This document shows, piece by piece, positions 21,247 through 32,001 of a stretch of DNA of 64,000 nucleotides. Made by a program: the position numbers and the translations under genes. The stretch's first letter is position 1, and the number at the start of each line of letters is the position of its first letter. The DNA is taken from NCBI GenBank assembly GCA_029216955.1, contig JANAVB010005597.1, positions 43,061,035 through 43,125,034 of the forward strand. The letters are read 5' to 3'. The notes under the pieces were generated by a model. The model was given only the letters and a program-made list of their open reading frames with translations, was not told the origin of the DNA and searched no databases. The DNA comes from Iris pallida (lineage: Eukaryota; Streptophyta; Magnoliopsida; Asparagales; Iridaceae).

Positions 21247-21788
21247 TATCTATATTAATGAAGGGGTTTTTTTTGGCAAAAGAAAAAGACAAAGGATGAT
21301 CAGAATTAAAACACATAAACATATTAAATGGTTGATGTCTCTCTCTACTTAAATAACTCTCCATCTTCCTCCTTGTTCATTTATTCTGCAAATTACTTGA
21401 TAGTTTTCCTCCACTATCTATTTAATTAACTTTCTCTCTTCCTCTTGTTTAATTATTCTGTCAATCAATTAAGTCGGTCCCATAATTGTGTAGATAAATT
21501 TATTCCTAAGTTGATTGATTGATTCTTTATTTTTCAACTTTCTAATTTTCAAACTTTAAACCATATCGAAACCTTACTAAAATCCTAATTAAATCTTTAT
21601 TATATTTCATTATATTGTATATATTAATTTTGCTTATTATCATTTATCTATCTAATCCATTTGGCGTATACTTTGCTTTTATATTTTGTTTATTGTTATG
21701 CATATATTAAAGGAAAACATTCAAAATGTGTCAAAATAAGTACCAGGAGACACAAATAACAACGTAAACTATACGGATTACCTGCTAG
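21247..21788 (+). mobile_element. Non-autonomous Helitron candidate
   Basis: Begins TCTATCTATATTAATGAAG after an A and ends GGATTACCTGCTAG before a T. This is the TC...CTAG structure with A/T insertion context expected of plant Helitrons. A short ACGTA...TACG stem precedes the end, weaker than the usual 3' hairpin. There is no Rep/helicase coding sequence in its 542 bp. Without a second copy the boundaries are provisional. Confidence 0.45.
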
Positions 21789-21952
21789 TTATAAATAGGA
21801 TAAATGTTAAATTTAACTTGACACCCTCAACTATTTGATATCCTATACTTTCATATTATATCATTAAATATATCAATTATAATTAGACAACTTGATATCC
21901 TAACTGAATTAACAAAAATCCTAAATGACAATAATCCCTCTACTTAATGCCT

Positions 21953-22005
21953 CTATTATTATTATATTATTATTATTATTATTATTTATTATTATTATTA
22001 TTATT
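21953..22005. repeat. (TTA)n microsatellite
   Basis: Imperfect TTA/ATT trinucleotide tract of about 50 bp. Confidence 0.9.
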
Positions 22006-22349
22006 CTCTCTCACTTTCCAATGAATAACAATAGCAACAGTCAAACCAAACCTCGCCGCCTCTCCTCTGTTTTCTCCTCTATCTATGGCAAGCACACCCA
22101 CTTCCCCCACCGTCCCTACTGGCGGCTTCACCACTCACTCCTTGAGGACGTACTTTGCCGTCTCCACCACCGATGTTTCTTCTCCATATCTCCTTGTTCC
22201 TTTGCTCCACCACCACTACCTCCTCCTTTAATTATCGGGTTTTCATCGGGAGAGCGGCTCTGGAGGAGTAAGAAGAAAAGGCCGAGAGGAGGTGAGGGTG
22301 AAGGTCGCTGATATGAGACGGAAAATGACGGAGGCAACAGTTTCTCTGG

Positions 22350-22396
<47 letters not shown>

Positions 22397-22692
22397 AGAG
22401 AGATTAGGATGCATTCAAAAAAGTAAAGAGAAAAGAGAATAAAAAGCATCAATATAATTATTATTAAGTTAGGGTTAATTTGGTCACAAATTATTATTTA
22501 TTTTTGTTGAACCAAAACTAAAACAGAGAATATCAAATTAAAAATATTCAATAATTAAGTGTAATGATTAACATAATATAAAAAATAGAAAAGTAACTTA
22601 AAAAGTTAAACAATTGGAAATATCAAGTTAAAAATTAACATAAAAAATCTCTACATACATAAAATATGTTTTTTTTTTCTAAAATATTTAAG
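22006..22692. other. Spacer with (CT)20 tract; no supported gene
   Basis: A cytosine-rich stretch (22040-22300) resembles a transcribed 5' leader and contains a short ATG ORF from 22086 that reads about 48 codons, without a recognisable domain. A (CT)n run lies at 22355-22394. The rest is AT-rich. Confidence 0.5.
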
Positions 22693-22941
22693 CTAGAAGC
22701 CATTGTCATCTCCACCTCTTATCGACTTTGAAAACCTTGGCAGTTGATAAAGTAAAGAAACAAGCACTGAGAGTTGCAGTGAAGAGGACTCCCCGCTGCC
22801 ACTCCCAAGCCGTGGGTCGGTCTGAAAAGTGAGACCCGGAACTCCATTCATGCGCGTTGGTAGAAGCTTCTGTGGAATGGGCAGTTGGGTTGGTGTTTTA
22901 CTCGTTGACTCAACAATCATTGAAAAGGTCAGATCCATCAT
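22693..22941 (-). CDS. Unrecognised 82-codon ORF in a base-balanced island
   Basis: An open frame on the minus strand with less AT bias than its surroundings and no low-complexity run. It is rich in Ser, Leu and Pro, with a Gly-Ser-rich centre, and has no domain, signal peptide or membrane segment that I recognise. It could be an exon remnant or a captured gene fragment; it could equally be chance. Flanking sequence shows no clear splice or promoter context. Confidence 0.15.
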   Translation of the reverse strand: MMDLTFSMIVESTSKTPTQLPIPQKLLPTRMNGVPGLTFQTDPRLGSGSGESSSLQLSVLVSLLYQLPRFSKSIRGGDDNGF

Positions 22942-23266
22942 CCATCACGCACCAATCACCCCACTGTGTTTTTATAATCAAGAACTTCTTTTACAATTAA
23001 TTCATATATATAAAAAAAAAAATCTTTGAAATTTCTTTATTACTGAAAATAATAGCAGAAGGATCAGCCATATTGTTGTCTAGTTCGGGCAAATTGCATA
23101 AAACATGATCAGTTTCGAATTTATTTAAGACTGGACATCCCTTGTGCTAATACAAGTTCAGTTCAAAACTGGACGATAATCGTTGTAACGGTCAAAGTCA
23201 TCACACCATTAATCACACAACTGTGTTTTTGTAACGAGGAAGAACTCATCTACATATATATAATAA
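22942..23266. other. AT-rich spacer
   Basis: Two related short stretches occur here: ATCACGCACCAATCACCCCA... with a CTGTGTTTTTATAATCAAG-like sequence at 22945-22990, and ATCACACCATTAATCACACA... with CTGTGTTTTTGTAACGAGG at 23190-23245. Otherwise nothing recognised. Confidence 0.5.
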
Positions 23267-23526
23267 GATTATTTTGTATAAGACTAATAAGTTTAGGCCT
23301 TTGGGTAGCTGTTGGATTTGTCCGTTAATGTATTTGAGTATTCGAATTTTTTTTAGTGATATATTTTAGTAACATGTTAACTTCAGTTCAAAATAAATAT
23401 TTTAATGTCGAAAGTTCGTCACTAAAATACGTTATTAAAAATTTCGAATACCCAAACACGTAATTGGATAAATCTAGTGCCAAAGTCTAATTAATCATAA
23501 ATCTGTTACTCTTATACAAAATAATC
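23267..23526. mobile_element. Foldback MITE with long inverted repeats
   Basis: GATTATTTTGTATAAGA at the left end is repeated in inverted form at the right end (CTTATACAAAATAATC). The similarity continues inward through TTTGG, TGTTTGGGTATTCGAA-like and TATTTTAGTGAC-like segments, so both arms together cover most of the 260 bp. A target duplication is not clear in the AT-rich flanks; superfamily unassigned. Confidence 0.6.
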
Positions 23527-25590
23527 CAAATAATAACATCTTAGTATATGTATAGATTGAGTTGTGATTTTTTATTGTTGTTACTTTAAAATAAGATGAT
23601 ATGACAAATAGTTTTTGACAGCGACTTAAATTTGTTGTTAAAAGTTGACACCAAATTTAGTTAAAGTTTCATAAAAATTTGATAAAATGTTATTTCGTAC
23701 TGTTTTTTGGATCTACTTTTCCAAAAGAAAAAAAAAAAGTCGATAATAATGCGCCTAGATACTTTAACATAGTGCAAATCCCTCTTATTCTACCAACAAA
23801 ATTAACAAAACACAATACAAAGGTACTGTTTGTGAGGAGAAAAAGGAGGAAGAAAAGAGTTACGTGGAAAGTGATAGAAATTAAAAATGATGATGTTTAG
23901 AAAATGGAGGAAAATTTTAGGTAAAAATTGGTGGTCCCTCTAATTTTTCAAAAGTGTAAGAAAATGGAGAGATGAGAGAATTTTAAAAAAATTTACCCCA
24001 CTACCCTCAAAAATTAATAATAAATAATTATTTTAGAATACGAATGATTAAATAGTAATTATATTCTATCTACAAACAAACAAACAAAAAATTTTAAATT
24101 TTTTTTTCCTAACTTTTTGTCCATCCAAATAATGGAAGTGAAAATTAATTTTACTCATCTCCATTTTCTTTTTCCTCAATTTTTTTTTCTTCCCCACAAA
24201 AATTTCCAAACACAGAAGGAAACATTTATTTGGTATAAGAAAACTATTACAAATTGATGAGACATGTCTGATCAAATCAATAATAATGTGACATGAGTGC
24301 AAGTGAACTACTCCCATTATATTTCTTACCAAAGACAAGCCCATATGTGACAGATTAACAATAGCGTAATAGTATTCATTGCGATTTCTCAACCTTGTTG
24401 GGATTATCAAGTGCAAATAGTCACCATGAAGAGGCTGTATGATTTAAATAACGTTGGTAGGGAAAGAGAAAGTATGGGTTCAAAACATATGAATGTAAGT
24501 TAATTAGCTCTTTTAAATTACAATTTTTTTGTCATATTTAGATCCTCTTCTACGAGCTTGTGGAATTGTAGTATCTTCTGATCTATTCTTCCTTGATATG
24601 TGCCGATCAAAGATACAACTAGAATTAAGTGATAAGCAGGGCCAAAAACATAAGCAAATAATCTCATAAAAAAAATTAGAAAAAAATATATTATTTTAAA
24701 ATTTAAATTAAATCTTTTATAAGTCGGTGTACCATCCCTAACAACGAACTAAATCACTACATTCTTTCCTTTTTTTTTTTTTTCTTTCTAACAAATTAGA
24801 TAGCAAATAACTCATGCGAAAAATAGTGCGAATACCGACGAGACGAGACGAGACCGACAGAGTCGAATTTTTCAGCCATAAGGACACGTAGGTATAAGTG
24901 GGATGTAATTAAAAAAATTGTTTACACGCATGGGGTACTACCTAACTTTGTCAATGACTGGCCAGGTTTTTGTTATTTTAGGATTAGGGTTAGAAAAATG
25001 CTAAGCCTACAACCAAATGCTTATAACTTTTTTAATCTTTCTTCTCATCCTTACACTGGGTCACATCGGATTGACCTTCTCTCTCACCTTTCTGCTATAT
25101 ATGGATTCCATCCGACTCCGACACTTTCTTTCTCTTCCAATCGAAATTCGACACACGACGGTCGTAAAAAAAAATTGTAAGTATTTGATGGCAGGTATAG
25201 CAAAGTTCGTTAGGGTTAAGTTGGATCATTTTATTTACAGCAGATATGACAGCAACATTTGCTCTTAAATACACACGAGGATTATTATACCACTATGATT
25301 CCATTATATCCAAACAAGAATTGCCTACATAATTGATATGGGTCGGAAAAAGAAGAATGTGACTTCCAGTCACGCAGGGGACATAAGTTATGGTTGGGCC
25401 AAACAGCACCCAGAAAGTAATATATGGACAAAGATGATTTGACCTGTGAGAAGCTGTATGTGCAAAGCAGTCAAACTGAGCTTTTCTCTTTGTAAGCAGA
25501 TTGATTGATTGATTCTTTTGCCTTCCTTGAGCCTGACCTAAATAAGCAGAAATTATTCAGTGTTACAGCACATCACAGTGAAGTTTTGAT
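23527..25590. other. AT-rich spacer; no supported gene
   Basis: Open frames such as 24066-24416 (minus) are Lys/Phe-rich translations of AT-rich DNA and have no domain. 23900-24190 contains repeated ATGGAG/TTTTCC-rich purine and pyrimidine stretches. I see no transposon ends. Confidence 0.5.
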
Positions 25591-26204
25591 GTTAGAAATT
25601 TTACGTGCTTAAACAGGTGATCAAATTTGATTAATTAAACATGTTACCATCAAATTTGTGTAAAATTTGTCAATAATTCGTATACAATACATTTAGAACT
25701 TTAATTGCTAAAATTTGCATACTAATGGATATCCGAATATTTCAAAAGTACATAAATATTATACTGTTCTAGAAGATAAAAAAGAATTCGCGTACAATAC
25801 AAATTTTATTCGGATGATTGCTGAAAATGGTCATGAATACCACGAGATAATGACAATGAAAGGATTTAAAAAATGATCGATACGTGGTGACATTATTGAT
25901 GGAAAGTCGAGATTTCTCACTGTCACCTGTTGAATCCGATCAACTGAATAATTTCTACTTCTCTCGACCCTTGTTAGCAATCACCCGAATAAAATTCGTA
26001 TTATACGCAAATTTTTTCGTATTATCAGAAATATATAATATTTGAGTACTTTTGAAATATTCGAATCAATACGTAAATTTTAAGCATGCAAAGTTTTAAA
26101 AATGTTTCGTATAAATTATTGAAAAAATGGTAAAAAATATGGTGAGAGTATGTTTAATCAATCAAATTTGACAATATATTTAAGAATGTACAATTTCTCT
26201 AATC
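25591..26204. mobile_element. Foldback element with arms of about 230-250 bp
   Basis: The left arm (25591-25835) and the complement of the right arm (about 25965-26204) align over their length: GATCAAATTTGATTAATTAAACAT, GAATATTTCAAAAGTAC, and TTTTATTCGG(A/G)TGATTGCT are shared. The centre (about 130 bp) holds ATTGATGGAAAGTCGAGATT. There is no ORF, so it would be mobilised in trans. Termini and TSD uncertain; the arms have diverged considerably, so it is old. Confidence 0.7.
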
Positions 26205-26334
26205 TTAATATTTTTATTTTTTAAATATATGGCCGAATTTTTTAATATAATTTATTTGTATTGAGGGTGATTTATACTCGTATTTTTGCCGTTTCAAATT
26301 TTACCCATCGTTAACGAGGCTCTTGACTAACAAC

Positions 26335-26336
<2 letters not shown>

Positions 26337-26367
<31 letters not shown>
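26337..26367. repeat. (CT)n microsatellite
   Basis: Uninterrupted CT run of about 30 bp. Confidence 0.95.
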
Positions 26368-26372
<5 letters not shown>

Positions 26373-26613
26373 CTTCAGCAAACAGATGATTAGCATGACT
26401 TTGAAAAACTTTGAATTCCTTCTGATCACACTGACTGAGTACTGACTGACTGCTACTCCTGGTCTCCACTTCTGTTAGTGCATGATCATGGCCAGTGTAC
26501 TCCCAACAATCCTTCTAGATGGGATAGACTGGGGCCCCCTAGTCCTCATGCATGCACATGCTTAATCACCATGTCCTTACTTGGTCTCAATATCGGATCC
26601 TCTACAGGAGAGT

Positions 26614-26758
26614 AGTGTAGAAAATATTGTCGTTGACGACCCTTGAATTTATTGAAGTATATATGGTGGAAAACTTTGTTGTTCCCCACCCTTGAATTTA
26701 CAAATTTATGGTGGAAAACTTTAGTGCAATCACCACCCATGAATTCATAGAAGTATGG
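26614..26758. repeat. Minisatellite, three units of about 48 bp
   Basis: Units of the form GTGGAAAACTTTG...CCACCCTTGAATTTA; the third reads CCACCCATGAATTCA. It produces the repetitive VFHH reading of the minus-strand ORF at 26546-26791, which is therefore not evidence of a gene. Confidence 0.8.
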
Positions 26759-28180
26759 CAGAAGTTCGGTTGATGTCAAGAGAAACAACATTTTAGAGAT
26801 GTAGTAAGTATAAGTACACTAATTTCAATGGTCAATATTTATGTTTAACTTCTCTCTTCTATCAACCACGTCATTGGATTCCGGTCAGCGATTTTTTTTT
26901 TTCTTTCTTTCAAATTTGTTCAATACAAAAGAACAATAAAAATCAAATAATTTTCATGAAGTTTTTTTTTAATATTTATGTAATACTACACAAAAAAAGG
27001 TTTTGATAAGTCAGTACCAAAGCTAACCTAAGTAATTTTTCAAAAACACAAACAAATGATTTTTACTTGGTCGACAAGTTTTTTTTTTTCCGTCGTAATA
27101 CAAAAGTTATACCTCTCATCGTTGGGTTCGATAACCTACTAATCATTTGAATGACTAGGTAATTGTCCCGCCACAATCAGCCAACCCATCACTTATCAAC
27201 GTGGCAGGTTATTAATAAAATGTTAGGAAATTGGAGTTTAAGGAATAGTTACTAAGACGGTGATAAAGTGAAATATAACGATAGATGACATACATCATTG
27301 AAGGATTGCATCTCAACACGCCAATATTCTCAACTTTGGTTAGGTTAGGTTAGGTTAGGTGGATCTAATGGGTGGGGGCAAATTTATTTGGGATCTCCTT
27401 GGCAATTGTCGGAGTTGCGGTAATGAGGTATTTTTAAAGTACCAATTATGAGAGATTACGAGCGGTTTAATGAGTAGTTTTAAGTAGCGATTTTATAAAG
27501 CAATCTAATTCATACTTGGTAATTCATTATCGGACGGTTCTAAAAGTTTTTTAAAACAATAAAATTACTTATATGCCAATGTATAAACAAAAGTCCTACT
27601 AAAGAAAGATTATATTATTTTTAACAAATAATAGCTTAAACACTCATATATAACTTGCAAGCATAAAATGGTTTAGCAATAATAAATCATAAATATGGAG
27701 AGAAAAGCATTTATTAGCGCCTAAAATAGACTACAAAATTTAAAAACTCACATTTTAGAAGAAGTAGCCTTTAGATGAGACATTAAAAAAAAAAAGATAA
27801 GAAAGAAAAAATATAGTAGGATATTAGACTTATGTTAGTCATTAATCAATGCCTTCAGATTCTATAAGATGGGCTCAAGTGTTTGGTTAATTGGAAATCA
27901 TGTTCTTTGCAACTTCTTTTTGGATGATGCAATTAAGGTGCTCGATGCAACTTATGTAGATGAATTTTTTTTTAAAATTAAAATTTTGCTCATTGAATGG
28001 AAGCGGAAAAAAAAAAAATAGTACAATAAAATTATTATAAATGGTGATTTTGACTTTGCACTTCTTTTATGGTAATTGTCATGGCTTACAAGTTGCAGCA
28101 ATCTAAAGGTTAAAAATATTACAACAACTGTTATATAAATACCACTAAAAAATACAACAAAATTGTGACGGAAGTATCAG
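26759..28180. other. AT-rich spacer, nothing recognised
   Basis: Contains T- and A-runs and a short (TTAGG)4 stretch near 27337-27360. No ORF or transposon end supported. Confidence 0.5.
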
Positions 28181-28590
28181 CCAATATATAGTCATTTTTC
28201 GTCGCTAAACAGTGATAGCGACAAAAGATACAAATTTTCATCATTGAATCAAATGTCGTCGTTTATTTTCTGTTGTTGATCCGTCACTACAGTGCTCGAC
28301 TGATCAGTGACAAAAACATAGTGACTAAGCTACGACTAATATGTACGTGGCTATGACAACGACTATATTAGCGACGAAACAACGACTGTTACTGATACTA
28401 TTTTGTGTATCAAACCTATGTTAGCGATGAAAATGTTCCAGATTTTTCGTCCCTGATGCATTTCGCAAGTCCTTCGTTACTAATTTTTTTATACATATTT
28501 TCATCGTTAGTCGGTCACTGTTTCGTCACTACTCCATTGACGTTATCATTGATAAACTTAAAAAAAATTCCAGAGTCAAATTTTCCCTGC
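28181..28590. mobile_element. Possible CACTA-type subterminal region
   Basis: Dense GCGAC/GTCGC-type motifs in both orientations (CGTCGCTAAAC, TAGCGACGAAA, CCGTCACTA, TAGCGATGAAA, TTTCGTCACTA) resemble subterminal repeats of En/Spm elements. No CACTA terminus or TSD could be confirmed. Confidence 0.3.
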
Positions 28591-28600
28591 TAGCACAAAC

Positions 28601-28603
<3 letters not shown>

Positions 28604-28650
<47 letters not shown>
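28604..28650. repeat. (TA)n tract left of LINE fragment
   Basis: Pure AT dinucleotides; first of the series separating modules up to 32000. Confidence 0.95.
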
Positions 28651-28651
<1 letters not shown>

Positions 28652-28653
<2 letters not shown>

Positions 28654-30036
28654 TGTATGGGCTGGTTAGCTATGTACAGAGTCGGTTGGAAGGATAGCAG
28701 TCTCAACTCCTCTCCTTTGGAGGACGTATAGAGTTGGTGCGCTCGGTGATTTGGGCGATCACCGGATACTGGTTTCAATCCGTCATCATCCCGACGGGTA
28801 CATTAAAAGATATAGAACGCTTGTGTGCAAATTTTGTCTGGAAAGGGGGCTTGCATACAATAGCTTGGGAGGAACTCTGTCAGACAAAGGAGGAAGGAGG
28901 TATCGGGATAAAGTCGCTCAAGACGCTGAGAGAGGTGGCCAAGCTAAAAATGGCATGGAGATTCCTGACGGGTAAGTCCATGTGGGCTAACTGGATGAGA
29001 TCAAGGTATGCTAGTACTGATAACTTCTGGGTTATGGCATATAGCAATAATTTCTCTGTTCCATTCAAACATATATTAGCCCAGCGGGCAACGCTGAAAT
29101 CCTGCATTACCCGAGTCATTCGAAACGGTTGCTCGATAAACTTGTGGAAGGATCCTTGGCTTGGCAAACAGAGTTTCATCGATCGCATGGGGTGGCCTAC
29201 CTTCGAGATGGTAGGGCAGGATGTTCAGCTGAGCTGTATTATAGAAAGAGGAGTATGGAGAGTGACGAACCGACACATCCAACAATGGTTCGGTGAAGAG
29301 ATTGGCAGAGTTCCTATTCTAGCTGAGGAAGGAGAAGACTACTGGGCTTGGGATGGATCCGAAGAAGGCAATTGTACTCATGGACAGGCATATGAGATAC
29401 TTCGGATAGTCTTCCCGAAAGTAAATTGGACGGAGGTGATATGGGTCAGGGGGCGGCTGGCAAATGGAAATTGTGCTTGTACAAAGCTATAAGGGACAGA
29501 CTGCTAACCAGGGAGAGACTACTTCGTTTTGGAGTACATATTCCATACCCCAAATGTGTGTTGTGCGGAGGGAGCAACGAAACGCGGAACCAACTGTTCT
29601 TTGAATGCCCATTCTCGGATTTGATATGACAAACTTACAGAAGAGGATTGGGTTTACCAACCAAAAGGCAGGCTGCTTTGATGGACGTGGTGGACGAGAT
29701 CAGAGGAATGCGAGACCAAGGGCAGAAGTATCGACGGGTGCGAATTCGACTTCTTGCCGTGGTATGGCACATATGGCGGGAACGAAATAATCGAATATTC
29801 GAAGGAAGAGTACCTCCTACTCTGGACTATTCAATAACATAAATAGTGATATCAGTATCATAGAGGAGCGGGGATGATGAGCAGAAGAAAGTCGGTATGG
29901 ATGAGGCCATCCAGGGGCGCTGGCATTAAAAGGAATTGGGTTAGATTGATGTAATTGTGATGCTTAACTAGGAGTGCTATTATGAGCTCCTGCCATGTAC
30001 TCTGTTCAGTTTTTAAATAAGAAGAACCATTCGCTT

Positions 30037-30038
<2 letters not shown>
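28652..30038 (+). pseudogene. 5'-truncated LINE (RT C-terminus and zf-RVT)
   Basis: Corresponds to the last part of plant L1-type ORF2. Translation gives ITGYWFQSVIIP, LCANFVWKG, EEGGIGIKSLKTLREVAK and then the zinc-binding zf-RVT region with CVLCGGSNETRNQLFFECP and WRERNNRIFEG. It is roughly half identical to the same region of the LINE at 32000-48064. Frameshifts lie at about 28720, 29440 and 29625, and the upstream RT and endonuclease are missing, as is usual for incomplete reverse transcription. The stop near 29840 is followed by a 3' UTR ending CCATTCGCTTCAATATATA, so its tail is (TA)n rather than poly(A). Confidence 0.9.

Positions 30039-30084
<46 letters not shown>
30039..30084. repeat. 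(TA)n tail of LINE fragment
   Basis: Follows CATTCGCTTCA directly, so it acts as the LINE tail and at the same time borders the first SINE. Confidence 0.9.
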
Positions 30085-30087
<3 letters not shown>

Positions 30088-30189
30088 TGAAGCAATGGGT
30101 ACTTGTGGCGAACTCGCCTCCACTGAGGCTCGAACTCCCGACCACTTGGGCCGCATGCATCTCTCTTAACCACTAGGTTAGAGATCATT

Positions 30190-30192
<3 letters not shown>
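30085..30192 (-). mobile_element. Short tRNA-derived SINE, copy 1
   Basis: Read on the minus strand: a box A-like CTAACCTAGTGGTTAAG near the 5' end, a box B-like GAGTTCGAGCCTC, then a 3' end AAGTACCCATTGCTTCAA followed by A's and (TA)n. Only about 108 bp long, essentially a tRNA-like head joined to a LINE-like tail. It would be transcribed by RNA polymerase III and needs LINE proteins to move. Confidence 0.72.

Positions 30193-30262
<70 letters not shown>
30193..30262. repeat. (TA)n tract between the two SINEs
   Basis: About 70 bp of pure AT. Confidence 0.95.
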
Positions 30263-30265
<3 letters not shown>

Positions 30266-30367
30266 TGAAGCAATGGGTAATTGTGGCGAACTCGCCTCCA
30301 CCGAGGCTCGAACTCCTGACCACTTGGGCCGCATGCATCTCTCTTAACCACTAGGCTAGAGGTCATT

Positions 30368-30370
<3 letters not shown>
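30263..30370 (-). mobile_element. Short tRNA-derived SINE, copy 2
   Basis: About six substitutions from copy 1 in the same orientation. Its box A, TAGCCTAGTGG, fits the Pol III consensus TRGCNNAGTGG exactly. The ends adjoin (TA)n on both sides, as in copy 1, so the two may be a tandem duplication that includes the microsatellite. Confidence 0.75.
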
Positions 30371-30401
<31 letters not shown>

Positions 30402-30404
<3 letters not shown>

Positions 30405-31508
30405 CCCCCTTCTTATACGGGATAAGTTTACGGGAAGAGTTTACGGGATAGACCAATTTCTTACAGAGAGAAGAAACTCAAAATATCTGGCCGAAATGTA
30501 CGTATGTTTCTCTTCTGAATTTATTTCTCTTTAATATTTAATTTTCTACTCTCTACTCTTAAAAACAAACATATCTCTATCTTAAAAAATAAGGCTTATC
30601 TATCAATTTATTTTAAAACACAGAGGGATTTATTTATTTTTAAAAATAGAGATAGATAAATTATTCCATTTATTTTTAAAATAGAAATAATTTTTTTAAA
30701 AACGAATCTATCCTTATATATAAATATACCTTTAAAAATTATATTTAAAATATTAATTTTAATTTTAATATTAATGTTGATATTATTTTTAATTTTTAAT
30801 TTTTACATTAATTTAAATTTTAATGTTAATGTTAATGTTAATGTTAATGCTAATGCTAATGTTAATGTTAATGTTAATGTTAATGCTAATGTTAATGTTA
30901 ATGTTTATGTTAAATTTAATATAAATTTAAATTTAAATTTAAATCTAAATCTAAATCTAAATATAAATTCTAATCTTAATTTAAATTTAAATTATATTCT
31001 TAATCTTAATCTTAATCTTAATTTAATATTAGATTTAATGTTAATGTTAATATTAATATTAATGTTAATATTAATGTTAATGTTAAATTAAACTTAATAT
31101 TAATGTTGAAATTAAAATTAAAATTAAAATTAAAATTAAAATTAATATCAACAATAAAGTTAGCACCAAAAATTAACATAAGAAATAATATTAAAATTAA
31201 CATTAATATAAGTATATTTTGAATAACATTTTAAAAAGATATTTACATTTAAAGATTATTTTTTTTTAAAAACAATCCATCTCTATTTTAAAAAAATTAT
31301 AAAATTAACTTTTATCTCTCTATTTTTTGAATAAATAAATAAATCTTTCACTATTTAAAAAATAAATAAACTTATCTTTAAGATAGAGATATGTTCCTTT
31401 TTTAAAAGAGAGATCTAACATTTTTAAAGTGAAAGAAATAAAGAAGAGAACCATACGTATATTTTCTCATCCCGTAAGTTTGTCCCGTAAGTTATTCCCG
31501 TAGGAGAA

Positions 31509-31510
<2 letters not shown>
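30402..31510. mobile_element. 1.1-kb foldback element embedded in (TA)n
   Basis: The termini contain tandem TTTACGGGA-type motifs: CGGGATAAGTTTACGGGA on the left, and on the right their complement (CCCGTAAGTTTGTCCCGTAAG). The inverted similarity continues inward for about 300 bp, for example CATATCTCTATCTTAAA in both arms. The centre (30770-31200) is low-complexity TTAATG/TTTAAA hexamers on the left and AAATTA on the right, so almost the whole element can fold on itself. (TA)n flanks both ends (30371-30401 and 31511-31563), like microsatellite-targeting MITEs such as rice Micron. No ORF of substance. Confidence 0.7.

Positions 31511-31563
<53 letters not shown>
31511..31563. repeat. (TA)n tract
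   Basis: About 53 bp; right border of the foldback element. Confidence 0.95.

Positions 31564-31943
<380 letters not shown>

Positions 31944-31999
<56 letters not shown>
31944..31999. repeat. (TA)n tract preceding the LINE
   Basis: Pure AT ending two bases before the first ATG of the LINE. Confidence 0.95.

Positions 32000-32001
<2 letters not shown>

Noticed and set aside
22086..22234. Short ATG ORF in a C-rich stretch before a (CT)n tract, resembling a gene start
   Set aside because: About 48 codons, no domain, no supporting splice structure; the CT-rich leader look alone is not enough.
24066..24416. 116-codon minus-strand ORF
   Set aside because: Lys/Phe-rich, AT-driven composition and no recognised domain.
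26546..26791. 81-codon minus-strand ORF with VFHH repeats
   Set aside because: Explained by a three-unit minisatellite.
27337..27360. (TTAGG)4, an arthropod-type telomere repeat
   Set aside because: Only four units in an AT-rich spacer; far too short to mean telomere sequence, and plant telomeres use TTTAGGG.
30120..30192. tRNA-like box A and box B, considered as a tRNA gene
   Set aside because: No cloverleaf acceptor stem or anticodon arm could be formed; two copies with LINE-like 3' ends fit a SINE better.
30774..31091. Asn/Leu/Val repeat ORF (VNVNVNAN type)
   Set aside because: Comes from the TTAATG hexamer centre of the foldback element.
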